From an uncultured Endomicrobiia bacterium (GTDB lineage: Bacteria; Elusimicrobiota; Endomicrobiia; Endomicrobiales; Endomicrobiaceae), in contig CAJOJJ010000004.1 in assembly GCA_905234925.1 (NCBI GenBank), positions 9,717 to 44,479 of the forward strand: a stretch of 34,763 nucleotides of DNA. Direction: 5' to 3'. A program made the translations under genes and the position numbers. This document shows positions 1 through 9,200 of the stretch, piece by piece (position 1 is the first letter of the stretch; each line of letters opens with the position of its first letter). The notes beneath the pieces were generated by a model that worked only from the letters and a program-made list of their open reading frames with translations, searched no databases and was not told the origin of the DNA.

Positions 1-621
1 ATCAATATTCTTTGATTGTGTTTTTGTTAAAATATAAACATCATAATAATCTCTCGGTCTTGTGCTTTGGTCTCCTCGAGAAATAATCGCTTCCAATTTT
101 TCTGCCAATATTGTTTCCAAATTGTAAGCCAATACTTTTATTTCCCTGTCTTCAAACATCAGTTTATATTTATAATTTATTTCTTTTGGAATAATTTTAT
201 CTCCAGAAGTAATATCCATTTTTAAAGGAACGGACATCAGTTGATAATTTGCAGATAACGCTACTCTATATCCCGAGTATTCGTCATTTTCCCTTATTTC
301 TTCTATGCCGGTAAAAACAAAATTGATATCATCTTCAATTTTAATCTTAATAATTTCTTGTATCATATCTTTAATTGTATCTTCTTTTACAGGATATTGT
401 TTTATTGTTGCATCAATATCCATCGTTGCTCTCGTATCAAGACCAACCATAGATGCAATTAAAAATCCGCCTTTTATAATAAAATTATTTTTATATTTTG
501 AAACAGATACTCGTTCTAAAAACCGTTCCATCATATAATTCTGCAACACAAGTTGTGCAGATATTTTCTTTTTAACAGCAATATTTTTTACGATTGCTTT
601 TAATTGCATAACATTTTTCAT
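1..621 (-). CDS. Nucleotidyltransferase toxin AbiEii/AbiGii family, truncated by the window edge
   Basis: Not in the supplied ORF list because it runs off the window. Minus-strand reading from ATG at 621 gives MKNVMQLKAIVKNIAVKKKISAQLVLQNYMMERFLERVSVSKYKNNFIIKGGFLIASMVGLDTRATMDIDATIKQ..., with the typical GG-FL...TRATMDID nucleotidyltransferase motif. ATGA 4-bp overlap with the upstream gene. Confidence 0.85.
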   Translation of the reverse strand, partial: MKNVMQLKAIVKNIAVKKKISAQLVLQNYMMERFLERVSVSKYKNNFIIKGGFLIASMVGLDTRATMDIDATIKQYPVKEDTIKDMIQEIIKIKIEDDINFVFTGIEEIRENDEYSGYRVALSANYQLMSVPLKMDITSGDKIIPKEINYKYKLMFEDREIKVLAYNLETILAEKLEAIISRGDQSTRPRDYYDVYILTKTQSKNID

Positions 622-1211
622 AGCAATACCTCTAAATATGAACGGATTTTATTTTCTACATTAAATATTTTTGCATATTTTGAAAGCAAAGGAATATTTT
701 TATCCTTTAAAGAAACATATTTTTTAAAAGCTCCTGTTATGGATTGTATATCAATATTATTTCTTTTTCTTAGTATATCACATAATGTTCTTTCTTTATT
801 GTAAGCTCTTACTTTATTTCCTGCAGGAGTTTTTATAAATTTAATACCTATTTTATAAAAAGGTATTTTTACATTATGGCATAAAATTCCTTCTTTTTTT
901 GGATTGGTAAGATTATATGTTCCCGGGAAAGTCATACAAAATTTATTTGGAGTTCTGTCTGTAATATTGTTTAAAAACAATGCCGTATCCAGAGAAAAAA
1001 TTCCTTGCCTGTATCTGTTCTGTATATTTACAAATTCGTCTTCCAAAATATTTGGTAAAGTATAAACTCCTCTTGAAACTTTTTCTAACATTCCATTATC
1101 GGACAAATATTTTAAACTTCCGCGAGGAATACCTGCCGCAACAACCATAGCTGTGGTTATTATTCCGTTACCTTGCTCTGCAAGCTTTAATATTTTTTTA
1201 GAAAAGTTCAT
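618..1211 (-). CDS. AbiEi-type antitoxin / transcriptional regulator of a type IV toxin-antitoxin system
   Basis: N-terminal winged-helix style sequence (GIITTAMVVAAGIPRGSLKYLSDNGMLEKVSRGVYTLP) typical of AbiEi; translationally coupled to the AbiEii gene. Confidence 0.85.
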   Translation of the reverse strand: MNFSKKILKLAEQGNGIITTAMVVAAGIPRGSLKYLSDNGMLEKVSRGVYTLPNILEDEFVNIQNRYRQGIFSLDTALFLNNITDRTPNKFCMTFPGTYNLTNPKKEGILCHNVKIPFYKIGIKFIKTPAGNKVRAYNKERTLCDILRKRNNIDIQSITGAFKKYVSLKDKNIPLLSKYAKIFNVENKIRSYLEVLL

Positions 1212-1302
1212 AATATTTCCTCATTTACTTTATTGCTTAATATTATAGTGCAAATAAGCATAAAAGTCAATAATATAATTTATTTTTAATCCGCAATAAC
1301 AT

Positions 1303-1344
1303 AGAAACTGAAAGCTTTTAATTCTGTCAAAGCTTTCAGTTTCT
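1303..1344. terminator. Long hairpin (16-bp arms) between argG and the abiE pair
   Basis: AGAAACTGAAAGCTTT-taattctgtc-AAAGCTTTCAGTTTCT; perfect arms, no strong U-tract. Confidence 0.5.
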
Positions 1345-1375
1345 TGTCATAAAATAAAAAATTTTAATTAAACAA

Positions 1376-1434
1376 AAAAAATATAACAACACAGAAAAAC
1401 AGCTACATTTGAGGTGAAACGAAGAAATGCAACC
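1376..1434 (+). repeat. Partial (5' half) copy of the two-stem structured element
   Basis: aatataacaacacagaaaaacagctacatttgaggtgaaacgaagaaatgcaaccacac parallels the 5' half of the full copy at 1471-1604. Confidence 0.55.
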
Positions 1435-1470
1435 ACACTTTTATAAAAAAATAAAAATTAATCAGCAAAT

Positions 1471-1604
1471 ATAACGACACAGAAAAAACAGCATAGTTTG
1501 TGACGAAATGAAGAAACTCGCAAACGCAGTGTACATATCCGTAAGGGGTACATAAGTTTGCGAGTTTCAATATTGTAGTCCAAAATTTGCTGTTTTTTCG
1601 TTAT
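1471..1604 (+). repeat. Two-stem structured element, copy A
   Basis: Outer stem AAAAAACAGC/GCTGTTTTTT; inner stem AAACTCGCAAAC/GTTTGCGAGTTT; unpaired GTTTGTGACGAAATGAAG and AATATTGTAGTCCAAAAT. Confidence 0.75.
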
Positions 1605-1614
1605 AAAATTAACC

Positions 1615-2814
1615 TTACTTTCTTAACAGTGCCTGCACTTTCGTCGGCAGTCCGAAAAGATTTATAAATCCTTCGGCATCTTTCTGATTGTAAATTTCAT
1701 CCTTATCGAATGTTGCAAGTTCTTCCCAATAGAGCGGATTTTTCGCCTTTCTGGAAACAACCGTCATATTTCCTTTATACAGTTTTACCGTTACGGAACC
1801 TGTAACATATTTCTGCGTTACATCAATAAATGCATCGAGAGCTTCTCTTAAAGGATTAAACCATAAACCATTGTAAGCAAGCTCCGCATATTTGTGAGCA
1901 ATTAATTCTTTATAGTGGGCAGTATCCCTGTCGATAGTCATAGTTTCAAGTTCATTATGAGCAAAGTACAAAAGTGTCGCAGCAGGAGCTTCATATACTC
2001 CTCTTGACTTCATACCGACAAGTCTGTTTTCAATAATATCAATTCTTCCTACACCGTTTGCACCGGCAACATCGTTAAGTCTCTGTACCAAAGAAACAGG
2101 ATCAAAAGTTTTACCGTTAATTGCTACGGGAATACCTTTAACAAAATCTATTTTTACATAAGTTGCCTTGTTTGGAGCATCTTTCGCAGATACAGTCATT
2201 TGGAACATATCTTCATCCCATTCATTTTCCGTATCTTCCAATACTCCGCCCTCATAAGAAATATGCCAAAGATTTGCATCGGAAGAATAAGGTTTTGCTT
2301 TCGTTACGGGAACAGGAATTCCTCTTTTTTTTGCATAGTCTATTGCATCGTTTCTTGACTTAATATCCCAAATTCTCCAAGGAGCAATAATTTTTGCATT
2401 AGGCATCAATGCCTTAAAAGCAAGCTCGAAACGAACTTGGTCGTTACCTTTTCCAGTCGCACCATGACAAATTGCATCAGCTTTTTCTTTCTTTGCAATT
2501 TCTACAATTTTCTTTGCGATAACAGGTCTTGCCAAAGATGTGCCGAGCAAATATCTGTTCTCATAAAGAGCATTTGCTTTTATTGCCGGGAATATATAAT
2601 CCGTTACAAATTCTTTTTTAGCATCGATAACATAACACTTAGAAGCCCCTGTTCTCTTTGCTTTTTCTTTAAGACCTATAACTTCTTTATCCTGCCCTAC
2701 ATTTACGCAGCAAGCTATAACTTCTGCATTGTAAGTTTCCTTTATCCATGATAAAATAATGGATGTGTCCAGTCCCCCGGAATAAGCTACTACTACTTTT
2801 TTGATGTCTGCCAT
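1615..2814 (-). CDS. argG: Argininosuccinate synthase
   Basis: [20 protein letters not shown]-loop-like motif and full-length family similarity. Confidence 0.97.
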   Translation of the reverse strand: MADIKKVVVAYSGGLDTSIILSWIKETYNAEVIACCVNVGQDKEVIGLKEKAKRTGASKCYVIDAKKEFVTDYIFPAIKANALYENRYLLGTSLARPVIAKKIVEIAKKEKADAICHGATGKGNDQVRFELAFKALMPNAKIIAPWRIWDIKSRNDAIDYAKKRGIPVPVTKAKPYSSDANLWHISYEGGVLEDTENEWDEDMFQMTVSAKDAPNKATYVKIDFVKGIPVAINGKTFDPVSLVQRLNDVAGANGVGRIDIIENRLVGMKSRGVYEAPAATLLYFAHNELETMTIDRDTAHYKELIAHKYAELAYNGLWFNPLREALDAFIDVTQKYVTGSVTVKLYKGNMTVVSRKAKNPLYWEELATFDKDEIYNQKDAEGFINLFGLPTKVQALLRK

Positions 2815-3995
2815 TTGAATGCATCCCCCAATATTTTAATTGTTTTATCTATATCTTTTTTAGTTATCACAAACGGAGGTAAAAATCTTAACACATTTCC
2901 CTGCGTACAATTTATAAGCAATCCGTTGTTGATACAAAATTCTACTATATCTTTGCCCGGAAAATCAAGTTCTACACCTGCTAACAATCCCAAATTCCTT
3001 ACTTCTTTAATGCAGGAATATTTCTTCTTAAGTTCATTTAAACCTTTAACAAAATATTTTGCTTTGTCGGAGATATCTTTTAAAAGTTTCGGTGTTATCT
3101 GTTTAAATACGGCAGCTGCCGCAGCACAAGAAACAGGATTACCGCCGAAAGTTGAACCATGATCTCCGTAGTTAAAAACTTCAGCAACTTTTTTATCGGC
3201 AACAACTGCACCTAACGGAAGCCCGTTAGCTATAGATTTTGCAAGCGTAAAAATGTCCGGTTTTATACCGTAATTCTGCCAAGCAAAAACTTTGCCCGTT
3301 CTTGCCATACCGCACTGAATTTCATCACAGATTAAAAGAAGATTATTTTTATCACAGAGCTTTCTCAATTCCTGTACAAACTTTTTGTCGGCAATATTTA
3401 TTCCGCCTTCGCCCTGCACTATTTCCAACATTATTGCAACGGTTTTTTTATTTATCAATTTTTTAACGGAATCAATATTATTAAATTCCGCAAAAACGAA
3501 TTTCTCCTGCAGAGGTTTAAACGATGTATGGAACTTTTCCTGTCCAGTCGCCGCCAAAGTGGCAAGAGTTCTTCCGTGAAAAGAATTTTTGAAAGCGATT
3601 ATTTCATATCTTTTCGTTCCGTCTTTTAACGGGTTATCACTTCCCCACTTTCTTGCAATTTTTATTGCACCTTCGTTTGCTTCAGCACCGGTATTCGCAA
3701 GAAATACTCTTCCGTTTTTGAAAGACTTTTCAAGTATGGCTTTTGCAACATCAACTTGCGGTTTGGAATAGTACACATTGGAACAATGTGTAAATAAATC
3801 CAACTGTTTTTTTGCTGCATCAATTACAGCCTTATTTCCGTGTCCGAAAGAGCAGACGCTTATACCCGAGAAAAAATCAAGATATTTTTTCCCGTTCTCA
3901 TCCCAAACATACTGTCCTTTGGCTTTTTTAACCGAGACATTATATCTTTTATAAGTCTTCATTAAATATTTATTTTCCTGCTGTTGAGTATTCAT
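2793..3995 (-). CDS. argD: Acetylornithine / ornithine aminotransferase family
   Basis: Class III aminotransferase: [64 protein letters not shown]-like RBS; overlaps argG. Confidence 0.95.
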   Translation of the reverse strand: MNTQQQENKYLMKTYKRYNVSVKKAKGQYVWDENGKKYLDFFSGISVCSFGHGNKAVIDAAKKQLDLFTHCSNVYYSKPQVDVAKAILEKSFKNGRVFLANTGAEANEGAIKIARKWGSDNPLKDGTKRYEIIAFKNSFHGRTLATLAATGQEKFHTSFKPLQEKFVFAEFNNIDSVKKLINKKTVAIMLEIVQGEGGINIADKKFVQELRKLCDKNNLLLICDEIQCGMARTGKVFAWQNYGIKPDIFTLAKSIANGLPLGAVVADKKVAEVFNYGDHGSTFGGNPVSCAAAAAVFKQITPKLLKDISDKAKYFVKGLNELKKKYSCIKEVRNLGLLAGVELDFPGKDIVEFCINNGLLINCTQGNVLRFLPPFVITKKDIDKTIKILGDAFKWQTSKK

Positions 3996-4020
3996 AGTTA
4001 CCTTCCTGTATTAAAAATTG

Positions 4021-4680
4021 CTACGCATTTTTTATCAATGACATCATTCTTTCGTCGGTCTTTTCTCTTCTGTACGAATAAAACATTTCATATTCATGGC
4101 ACGTACAATGCGAAGATGCATAAACTTTTGCAATTTTCAGTTTCTTCATTTGTTCTTGAGCCTGTTTTACAAGAGAAAGATATTCTTTGTTCGAAGAAAC
4201 ATTAAATATTTTTTTTAAATCTTCCCCAACTTGATAACAGCACTCTCTTATATGCGGCCCGATATATGCAAAAATATCTGCCGGGCTTACACCGAAATTC
4301 CGTAAAAAACTTGTTACGGCACTTTCTATTATTCCCTCTGCCAAGCCCCTCCATCCGGAATGAATAAGAGAGACTATGGAACCGTCTCTTGAAGTTAAAA
4401 ATATCGGCATACAATCGGCCGTAAATATACAAAGATAAATATTTTTATCTTTTGTTATAAGCCCGTCACAAGCTTCAATAAATTTTCCGCAGTCATGCCG
4501 AGAAACTTCTTTTACCAAAGTACCGTGTACTTGATTAGCAAAAACTATTTTACTCTCGTCTATTCCGACAGATTTACAGAAAGTTTTTCTTGCGCCGGCA
4601 TCTTTCATATTACCGCAAAACTTTGTGGTAGTAAGATGAAAAGGCTTGAAGTTACCATCAGAAACAATTTTATTATTCAT
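4021..4680 (-). CDS. pgeF: Polyphenol oxidase / YfiH (PgeF, multicopper 'laccase' domain) family protein
   Basis: NQVHGTLV, TADCMPIFL, HSGWRGLAEGI, IGPHIRECCYQVG, CTCHEYEMFYSYRREK. Confidence 0.93.
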   Translation of the reverse strand: MNNKIVSDGNFKPFHLTTTKFCGNMKDAGARKTFCKSVGIDESKIVFANQVHGTLVKEVSRHDCGKFIEACDGLITKDKNIYLCIFTADCMPIFLTSRDGSIVSLIHSGWRGLAEGIIESAVTSFLRNFGVSPADIFAYIGPHIRECCYQVGEDLKKIFNVSSNKEYLSLVKQAQEQMKKLKIAKVYASSHCTCHEYEMFYSYRREKTDERMMSLIKNA

Positions 4681-4753
4681 TGTTTATTAACATGGATTCC
4701 GCATCAAGTGCGAGATGACACCGCTTCGCGGTTTTTGTCGTTTTATTGTACAT

Positions 4754-4782
4754 TGTAAAAATTCACGGAGTGAATTTTTACA
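4754..4782. repeat. Gene-end triloop palindrome (ftsZ stop)
   Basis: TGTAAAAATTCAC-GGA-GTGAATTTTTACA, perfect 13-bp arms; contains the ftsZ stop (4778-4780). Confidence 0.9.
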
Positions 4783-5869
4783 GTCTTCTCGGCTTATGTA
4801 CTTCACATGCAGGCTGAGCAAAAGGATCTCTGTTTTTATCGTCCTGCATTTCAATCCGCTGCTGTACCTGCTTTATCTCCTGTTTTTCTTCTTTACGTGC
4901 ATTTTCAAATAAATCGGAAGCAGGTTCGTTCTTCTTCTGGAACGAAGCTATTATGGAAACTCTCATTTTAGTATTTAAATTATTGTCTATAACATTACCG
5001 ATTTTTAAATAAGGTCTTTCCTTACATTCTTTTTTCACATACTCATTTGCGTTCTTCATATCTTCTACGGTAAAGTTGTTATTTGTAGAATAGGAAACAT
5101 TAATTAAAATTTTGTTGGCTTCCGTAATATCTTTACCTTCAACAAATTTATTATTTAGTGCCTTATTGAAAGCCTCCTGAAAGTTTTGTCCGTCGCCAAG
5201 ACCTATAACGGCACTTTCCGAATTGGACAATACGCCTTTCACGTCGGCAAAATCAATATTTATAACACCTGTTTTTGTAATTGTATCTGTTATGGATTCT
5301 ATAGATCTTCTTAAAACATCGTCAATATTTTCAAAAGCTTTTTCATAAGGTGTTTTCTCGTCCATCAATGAAAATATATTGTCATTAGGTATAACAATCA
5401 AAGCGTCGGTAAATTCTCTCAATTTTGCTATTCCGTTGTTAGCATACTGAGTTCTGTCCGGACCTTCCATTTCAAACGGTTTTGTTACTACTCCAACCGT
5501 CAATATTCCAAGCTCTTTTGAAATTCTCGCTATAACAGGAGAGGCTCCCGTTCCTGTTCCTCCGCCCATACCGGTAGTAATAAATACCATATCCGTACCG
5601 GAAAGCATATCTTTCAACTGTTCTTCGGCTGCTTCGGCATATTTTTGTGCTTTAAGAGGATCTCCGCCGGCACCTAAGCCGTCTTCTCCAAGCTGAACTT
5701 TATTTTCTGCACCGGATTTTCTTAAAGCCGACGAATCCGTATTTACCGCAAAAAATTCCACATTAGACACGTTGGAAACTATCATTCTGTTTACGGCATT
5801 TGCTCCGCCGCCGCCGACACCGATAATCTTAATTACGGCAGGCTGTTCACTTGGTAATATTATATCCAT
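4778..5869 (-). CDS. ftsZ: Cell division protein FtsZ
   Basis: GVGGGGANAVNRM, TGMGGGTGTGASPVIA. The ORF list starts at a GTG (5875); ATG at 5869 preceded by GAGGTGAAA is more likely. Confidence 0.96.
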   Translation of the reverse strand: MDIILPSEQPAVIKIIGVGGGGANAVNRMIVSNVSNVEFFAVNTDSSALRKSGAENKVQLGEDGLGAGGDPLKAQKYAEAAEEQLKDMLSGTDMVFITTGMGGGTGTGASPVIARISKELGILTVGVVTKPFEMEGPDRTQYANNGIAKLREFTDALIVIPNDNIFSLMDEKTPYEKAFENIDDVLRRSIESITDTITKTGVINIDFADVKGVLSNSESAVIGLGDGQNFQEAFNKALNNKFVEGKDITEANKILINVSYSTNNNFTVEDMKNANEYVKKECKERPYLKIGNVIDNNLNTKMRVSIIASFQKKNEPASDLFENARKEEKQEIKQVQQRIEMQDDKNRDPFAQPACEVHKPRRL

Positions 5870-5896
5870 TTTCACCTCAATTTATAACTTATAATT

Positions 5897-5917
5897 AAAA
5901 ATCGTTTCACGATTTTT
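5897..5917. repeat. Triloop palindrome in the ftsA-ftsZ spacer
   Basis: AAAAATCGT-TTC-ACGATTTTT. Confidence 0.85.
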
Positions 5918-5944
5918 TAGCTGATATATTGTACATTGTACATT

Positions 5945-5969
5945 TAAAAATTGCCTTCGGCAATTTTTA
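5945..5969. repeat. Gene-end triloop palindrome (ftsA stop)
   Basis: TAAAAATTGCC-TTC-GGCAATTTTTA, 11-bp arms; contains the ftsA stop (5967-5969). Confidence 0.9.
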
Positions 5970-7196
5970 TGATATTTCCTTAAACAAACCTACGATTTTA
6001 CTGAAAAATCCTTTTGATTTCCTCTCCGACTTAACAAAGTTTTTAGCTTCGTTTTTTATTACGGAAAGCGAAGTGGTATATATCTGGCTGTCAAGCACGT
6101 TTTTATCGGAACAGATAACATCTTCGTCGGTAAAATTCGCAATTTTCGCAACAGTATTAAAATATTTTTCAAAAGCTTCAGGCATACCTTTCAAAAGCGC
6201 ACCTGCACCCGTAAGAATAAAACCTCCGACGTACTCATCGACCATTATATTTTTTTCTTCCAACTTTTCTTCCAACTTTCCAAGCTGTAAATCTATCTGA
6301 GGCTTGATAATATCAACCAGCTGTCTCTTGGTTACCAATTGTTTCTTGCTGTTATATGTAGTATACTCTATTTCAACATTTTCATTTTCGCTAATCAAAT
6401 CTTCCAAAACAATACCGTATTTTTCTTTTATATTCGAAGCTTCTTTTTGATTAACTTTCAATTCTTTTATTATGTCTCTTGTAACGTAATAAGAACCGAA
6501 ATTCAACTCGAAACAACATTTTATTTTCCCTTCACGATAGACAACGACACCCGTCGTCATATCACCGATATCTATAAAAATACAATTATTTTTCTTATCC
6601 TCTTTGGAAACAAGCACATCACTTATGGCGATATATCCGTACTTCAAAACAGGATCATTCGCCGCCTTTCTGATGTTGTTCATATTATTTTTGGTTCCCA
6701 CAACTACCAGTGCCATAAGTTCCAAATATTTTCCGCTCATTCCTACGGGGTCAACAACTTTTTGATCTTCGTCTATAATATACTGCTGAGGAATAATATC
6801 AACTATTTCTTTTTTCTCCTCAATTTTATTATTTTCCTCAAGCCTTATTCTTATATCTTCAACCGTTTCTCTCGTAATTTCCACTTCATATTCTTCGGCA
6901 ATTTTATATCTTGCACCTGCATTAAACACTTCTATTAAAGAACCTCTCACGGCACAAAGAATATAGTCGAATTCTTTTATAAAAAAATCTTTCTCCGCAT
7001 TAATAAAAAATTTTTCTATTGTATACTTTGCATCCTGTATTGCAGTAATTGCTCCGTCTTTTATACCGTCGCAAAAATAAGTATTGGCAGATAACACTTC
7101 TATTTTTGAGTTTATATTATTGTATTTCGCAACAACACCGTGTACGGAATTGGTTCCGATATCCAAACTTAAAATATTCAAATCTTCGTTTTCCAT
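5967..7196 (-). CDS. ftsA: Cell division protein FtsA
   Basis: LSLDIGTNSVHGVV, CIFIDIGDMTTGVVVYREG, GFILTGAGALLKGM; located between ftsQ and ftsZ; GGAG RBS. Confidence 0.93.
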   Translation of the reverse strand: MENEDLNILSLDIGTNSVHGVVAKYNNINSKIEVLSANTYFCDGIKDGAITAIQDAKYTIEKFFINAEKDFFIKEFDYILCAVRGSLIEVFNAGARYKIAEEYEVEITRETVEDIRIRLEENNKIEEKKEIVDIIPQQYIIDEDQKVVDPVGMSGKYLELMALVVVGTKNNMNNIRKAANDPVLKYGYIAISDVLVSKEDKKNNCIFIDIGDMTTGVVVYREGKIKCCFELNFGSYYVTRDIIKELKVNQKEASNIKEKYGIVLEDLISENENVEIEYTTYNSKKQLVTKRQLVDIIKPQIDLQLGKLEEKLEEKNIMVDEYVGGFILTGAGALLKGMPEAFEKYFNTVAKIANFTDEDVICSDKNVLDSQIYTTSLSVIKNEAKNFVKSERKSKGFFSKIVGLFKEIS

Positions 7197-7208
7197 TTTT
7201 ACTCCAAT

Positions 7209-8105
7209 TTATAATTTTTCTTCCTGCTCCGCATTTTCTTCGGGAACAATTTTAACTATAATTCTATCCTTGTTATCGTCTATAAGACTTAAATCTATAT
7301 ATTTTGCATTTATATTTTTATCCGACAAATCTTTTAATACCGTTTTTAATTTATCTGCCTTTTCTTCCGTTTTTTTATATTGAATCTGTCCCCAGCATAC
7401 CGTTTTATCGTCCAAATTTAAAATGATATCTTCAGTTTCTCCGAACTTTATCTCCGTTATAAAGGGAATATATTCCGCCATATATATTTTAAACTGTTCA
7501 AAGAAATTCAACAAACTTTTCTTTTCCTGTTCGGTATAATATGTCAATACGGGAATTTTCATATCAAACATATTCCCTCGCAAAGAAAAAGGTTTATTGT
7601 CAAAATCAAGACCTATTTTATTTCCGTCTTTAAGTATAAATACTTCCGGCGTTCTCTCTTCGAGAGAAATTATAATCTTTTTATCTTTCCAACTTCTTTT
7701 TAAAGATATATTTTTTAATTCCGGCTTTTGGTCCTGCAGCTGTGCTTTCGTGGATGCGAGACAAATTTTCAACATATTATCGCCGACTTTAAACGGAATA
7801 AGATTTTTAATTTCCGTTTCGGTTACATTACCGCAGCCTACAACTTCAATATCGTCTATAAACAATCTTTCATCATCGTAAAGATATGTCTTTGCATAAT
7901 CATATGCACGAAACAACAAAATAAAAACACAGACAAGAACGCCTAAAACAAGTATTCTCAAAAGAGTCTTCTTTAATACCTTTCCGAATTTAAACAATAA
8001 ACTTTCGCCTCTGCGTGTTCTTCTCTGAGACGCAGCAAAAGAAAACTTCTTAACGTAGGTTCTTTTACTTTTATACTTTTTCGGTAAAGGTCTTTTCTTT
8101 ATCAT
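7209..8105 (-). CDS. ftsQ: Cell division protein FtsQ/DivIB (POTRA domain)
   Basis: Basic N-terminus, single TM, POTRA-like IDDIEVVGCGNVTETEIKNLIPFKVGDNML; dcw synteny. Confidence 0.85.
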   Translation of the reverse strand: MIKKRPLPKKYKSKRTYVKKFSFAASQRRTRRGESLLFKFGKVLKKTLLRILVLGVLVCVFILLFRAYDYAKTYLYDDERLFIDDIEVVGCGNVTETEIKNLIPFKVGDNMLKICLASTKAQLQDQKPELKNISLKRSWKDKKIIISLEERTPEVFILKDGNKIGLDFDNKPFSLRGNMFDMKIPVLTYYTEQEKKSLLNFFEQFKIYMAEYIPFITEIKFGETEDIILNLDDKTVCWGQIQYKKTEEKADKLKTVLKDLSDKNINAKYIDLSLIDDNKDRIIVKIVPEENAEQEEKL

Positions 8106-8108
8106 TTA

Positions 8109-8129
8109 AAAAAATGCTCCGCATTTTTT
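8109..8129. repeat. Triloop palindrome immediately upstream of ftsQ
   Basis: + strand AAAAAATGC-TCC-GCATTTTTT; on the mRNA strand GGAG is displayed in the loop, 11 nt before the ftsQ ATG. Confidence 0.85.
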
Positions 8130-8138
8130 AGCTGAGTC

Positions 8139-8267
8139 GGAAAATGCTTTGCATTTTCCTAGCTGAGCCGGAGACTTAGTCTCCTCAGCTGAAGAGCTTA
8201 AGAGTTTTCGGTAAAATTTGCTTTGCAAATTTTCTATTTAACCATCAAAAATCGCCAAGCGATTTTT
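8139..8267. repeat. Cluster of triloop palindromes and AGCTGA modules between ddl and ftsQ
   Basis: GGAAAATGC-TTT-GCATTTTCC (8139-8159), GGAGAC-TTA-GTCTCC (8170-8184), AAAATTTGC-TTT-GCAAATTTT (8213-8233), AAAAATCGC-CAA-GCGATTTTT (8247-8267). Confidence 0.85.
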
Positions 8268-8293
8268 ACAACAAACCTTTCAGCTTTTCAGCT

Positions 8294-8314
8294 AAAGTTG
8301 TCATCGACAACTTT
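8294..8314. repeat. Gene-end triloop palindrome (ddl stop)
   Basis: AAAGTTGTC-ATC-GACAACTTT; the ddl stop TGA (8301-8303) spans arm and loop. Confidence 0.9.
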
Positions 8315-9200
8315 TTAAAATTTCCAACACTAACTCTTCAAAACTCATTCCGATATATTTTGCCGCATCCGGAAACAATGAAGTTTTCGTCATACCCGGC
8401 AATGTATTTAATTCCAAAACATATATTTTGTTATTTTTATCAACTATCATATCCGCTCTGCAGGTTCCTTTACAACGGAACTCTTCATATACCTTAAGTG
8501 CAATTTTTTGAATTTGCTTCAACACTTTTTCAGGAAGTCTTGCCGGGATAATATGTTTCGATTGTCCGACGGTATATTTTGATTTAAAATCGTAAAACTT
8601 ACCCTTAGGTACTATTTCTATAACGGGAAGAGGATTACCGTTTAAAACTCCTGCAGTAACTTCTACGCCTTTAATGTATTTTTCCACCAAAACTCTGTCT
8701 TCATATGAAAATGCCAGTTTAACGGCTTTTTCAAATTCCTTTTTATTTTTTACTATTGATATTCCTATCGCAGAACCTTGAGACGCAGGTTTTACGACAA
8801 CGGGGAAATCTATTTCTTTAAAAGGTTTATTTTTTTCTATAACCGTCCATTCGGCAGTAGGGATATCCGCATATTCAAATATTTTTTTTGAAACTATTTT
8901 ATCTATACTTGCGGCACTTGAAAATACTCCGCAGCCCGTGTAAGGTATGCCCATCACTTCCAACATTCCCTGAATAGTTCCGTCTTCACCCGGCGTTCCG
9001 TGCAGAGTGATATAAGCAACATCTATTTTTTCTTTCTTTAATTTTTCGGCAACGTTCTTATTAACATCTATCAATACAACTTTGAAACCGAGCTTTTTTA
9101 TTGCATCATAAACTGCCTTGCCCGACATTAAAGATATTTCTCTTTCCGATGATGTTCCGCCGCACAACACACCTATTTTTTTATTTTTTAAATTTATCAT
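8301..9200 (-). CDS. ddl: D-alanine--D-alanine ligase
   Basis: GVLCGGTSSEREISLMSG, HGTPGEDGTIQGMLE, LELNTLPGMT. Confidence 0.96.
   Translation of the reverse strand: MINLKNKKIGVLCGGTSSEREISLMSGKAVYDAIKKLGFKVVLIDVNKNVAEKLKKEKIDVAYITLHGTPGEDGTIQGMLEVMGIPYTGCGVFSSAASIDKIVSKKIFEYADIPTAEWTVIEKNKPFKEIDFPVVVKPASQGSAIGISIVKNKKEFEKAVKLAFSYEDRVLVEKYIKGVEVTAGVLNGNPLPVIEIVPKGKFYDFKSKYTVGQSKHIIPARLPEKVLKQIQKIALKVYEEFRCKGTCRADMIVDKNNKIYVLELNTLPGMTKTSLFPDAAKYIGMSFEELVLEILKSCR

Noticed and set aside
305-804. + strand ORFs at 305-538 and 604-804
   Set aside because: Antisense to the AbiEii/AbiEi pair; the minus strand gives recognisable proteins.
4754-4782. Simple intrinsic terminators as the full explanation for the triloop palindromes
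   Set aside because: Stems are AT-rich and short, A/T tracts are part of the arms on both sides, and several lie inside operons (ftsA-ftsZ) or wholly within coding sequence (aroK, rpe, mlaF). A terminator role is possible for some but does not explain all.
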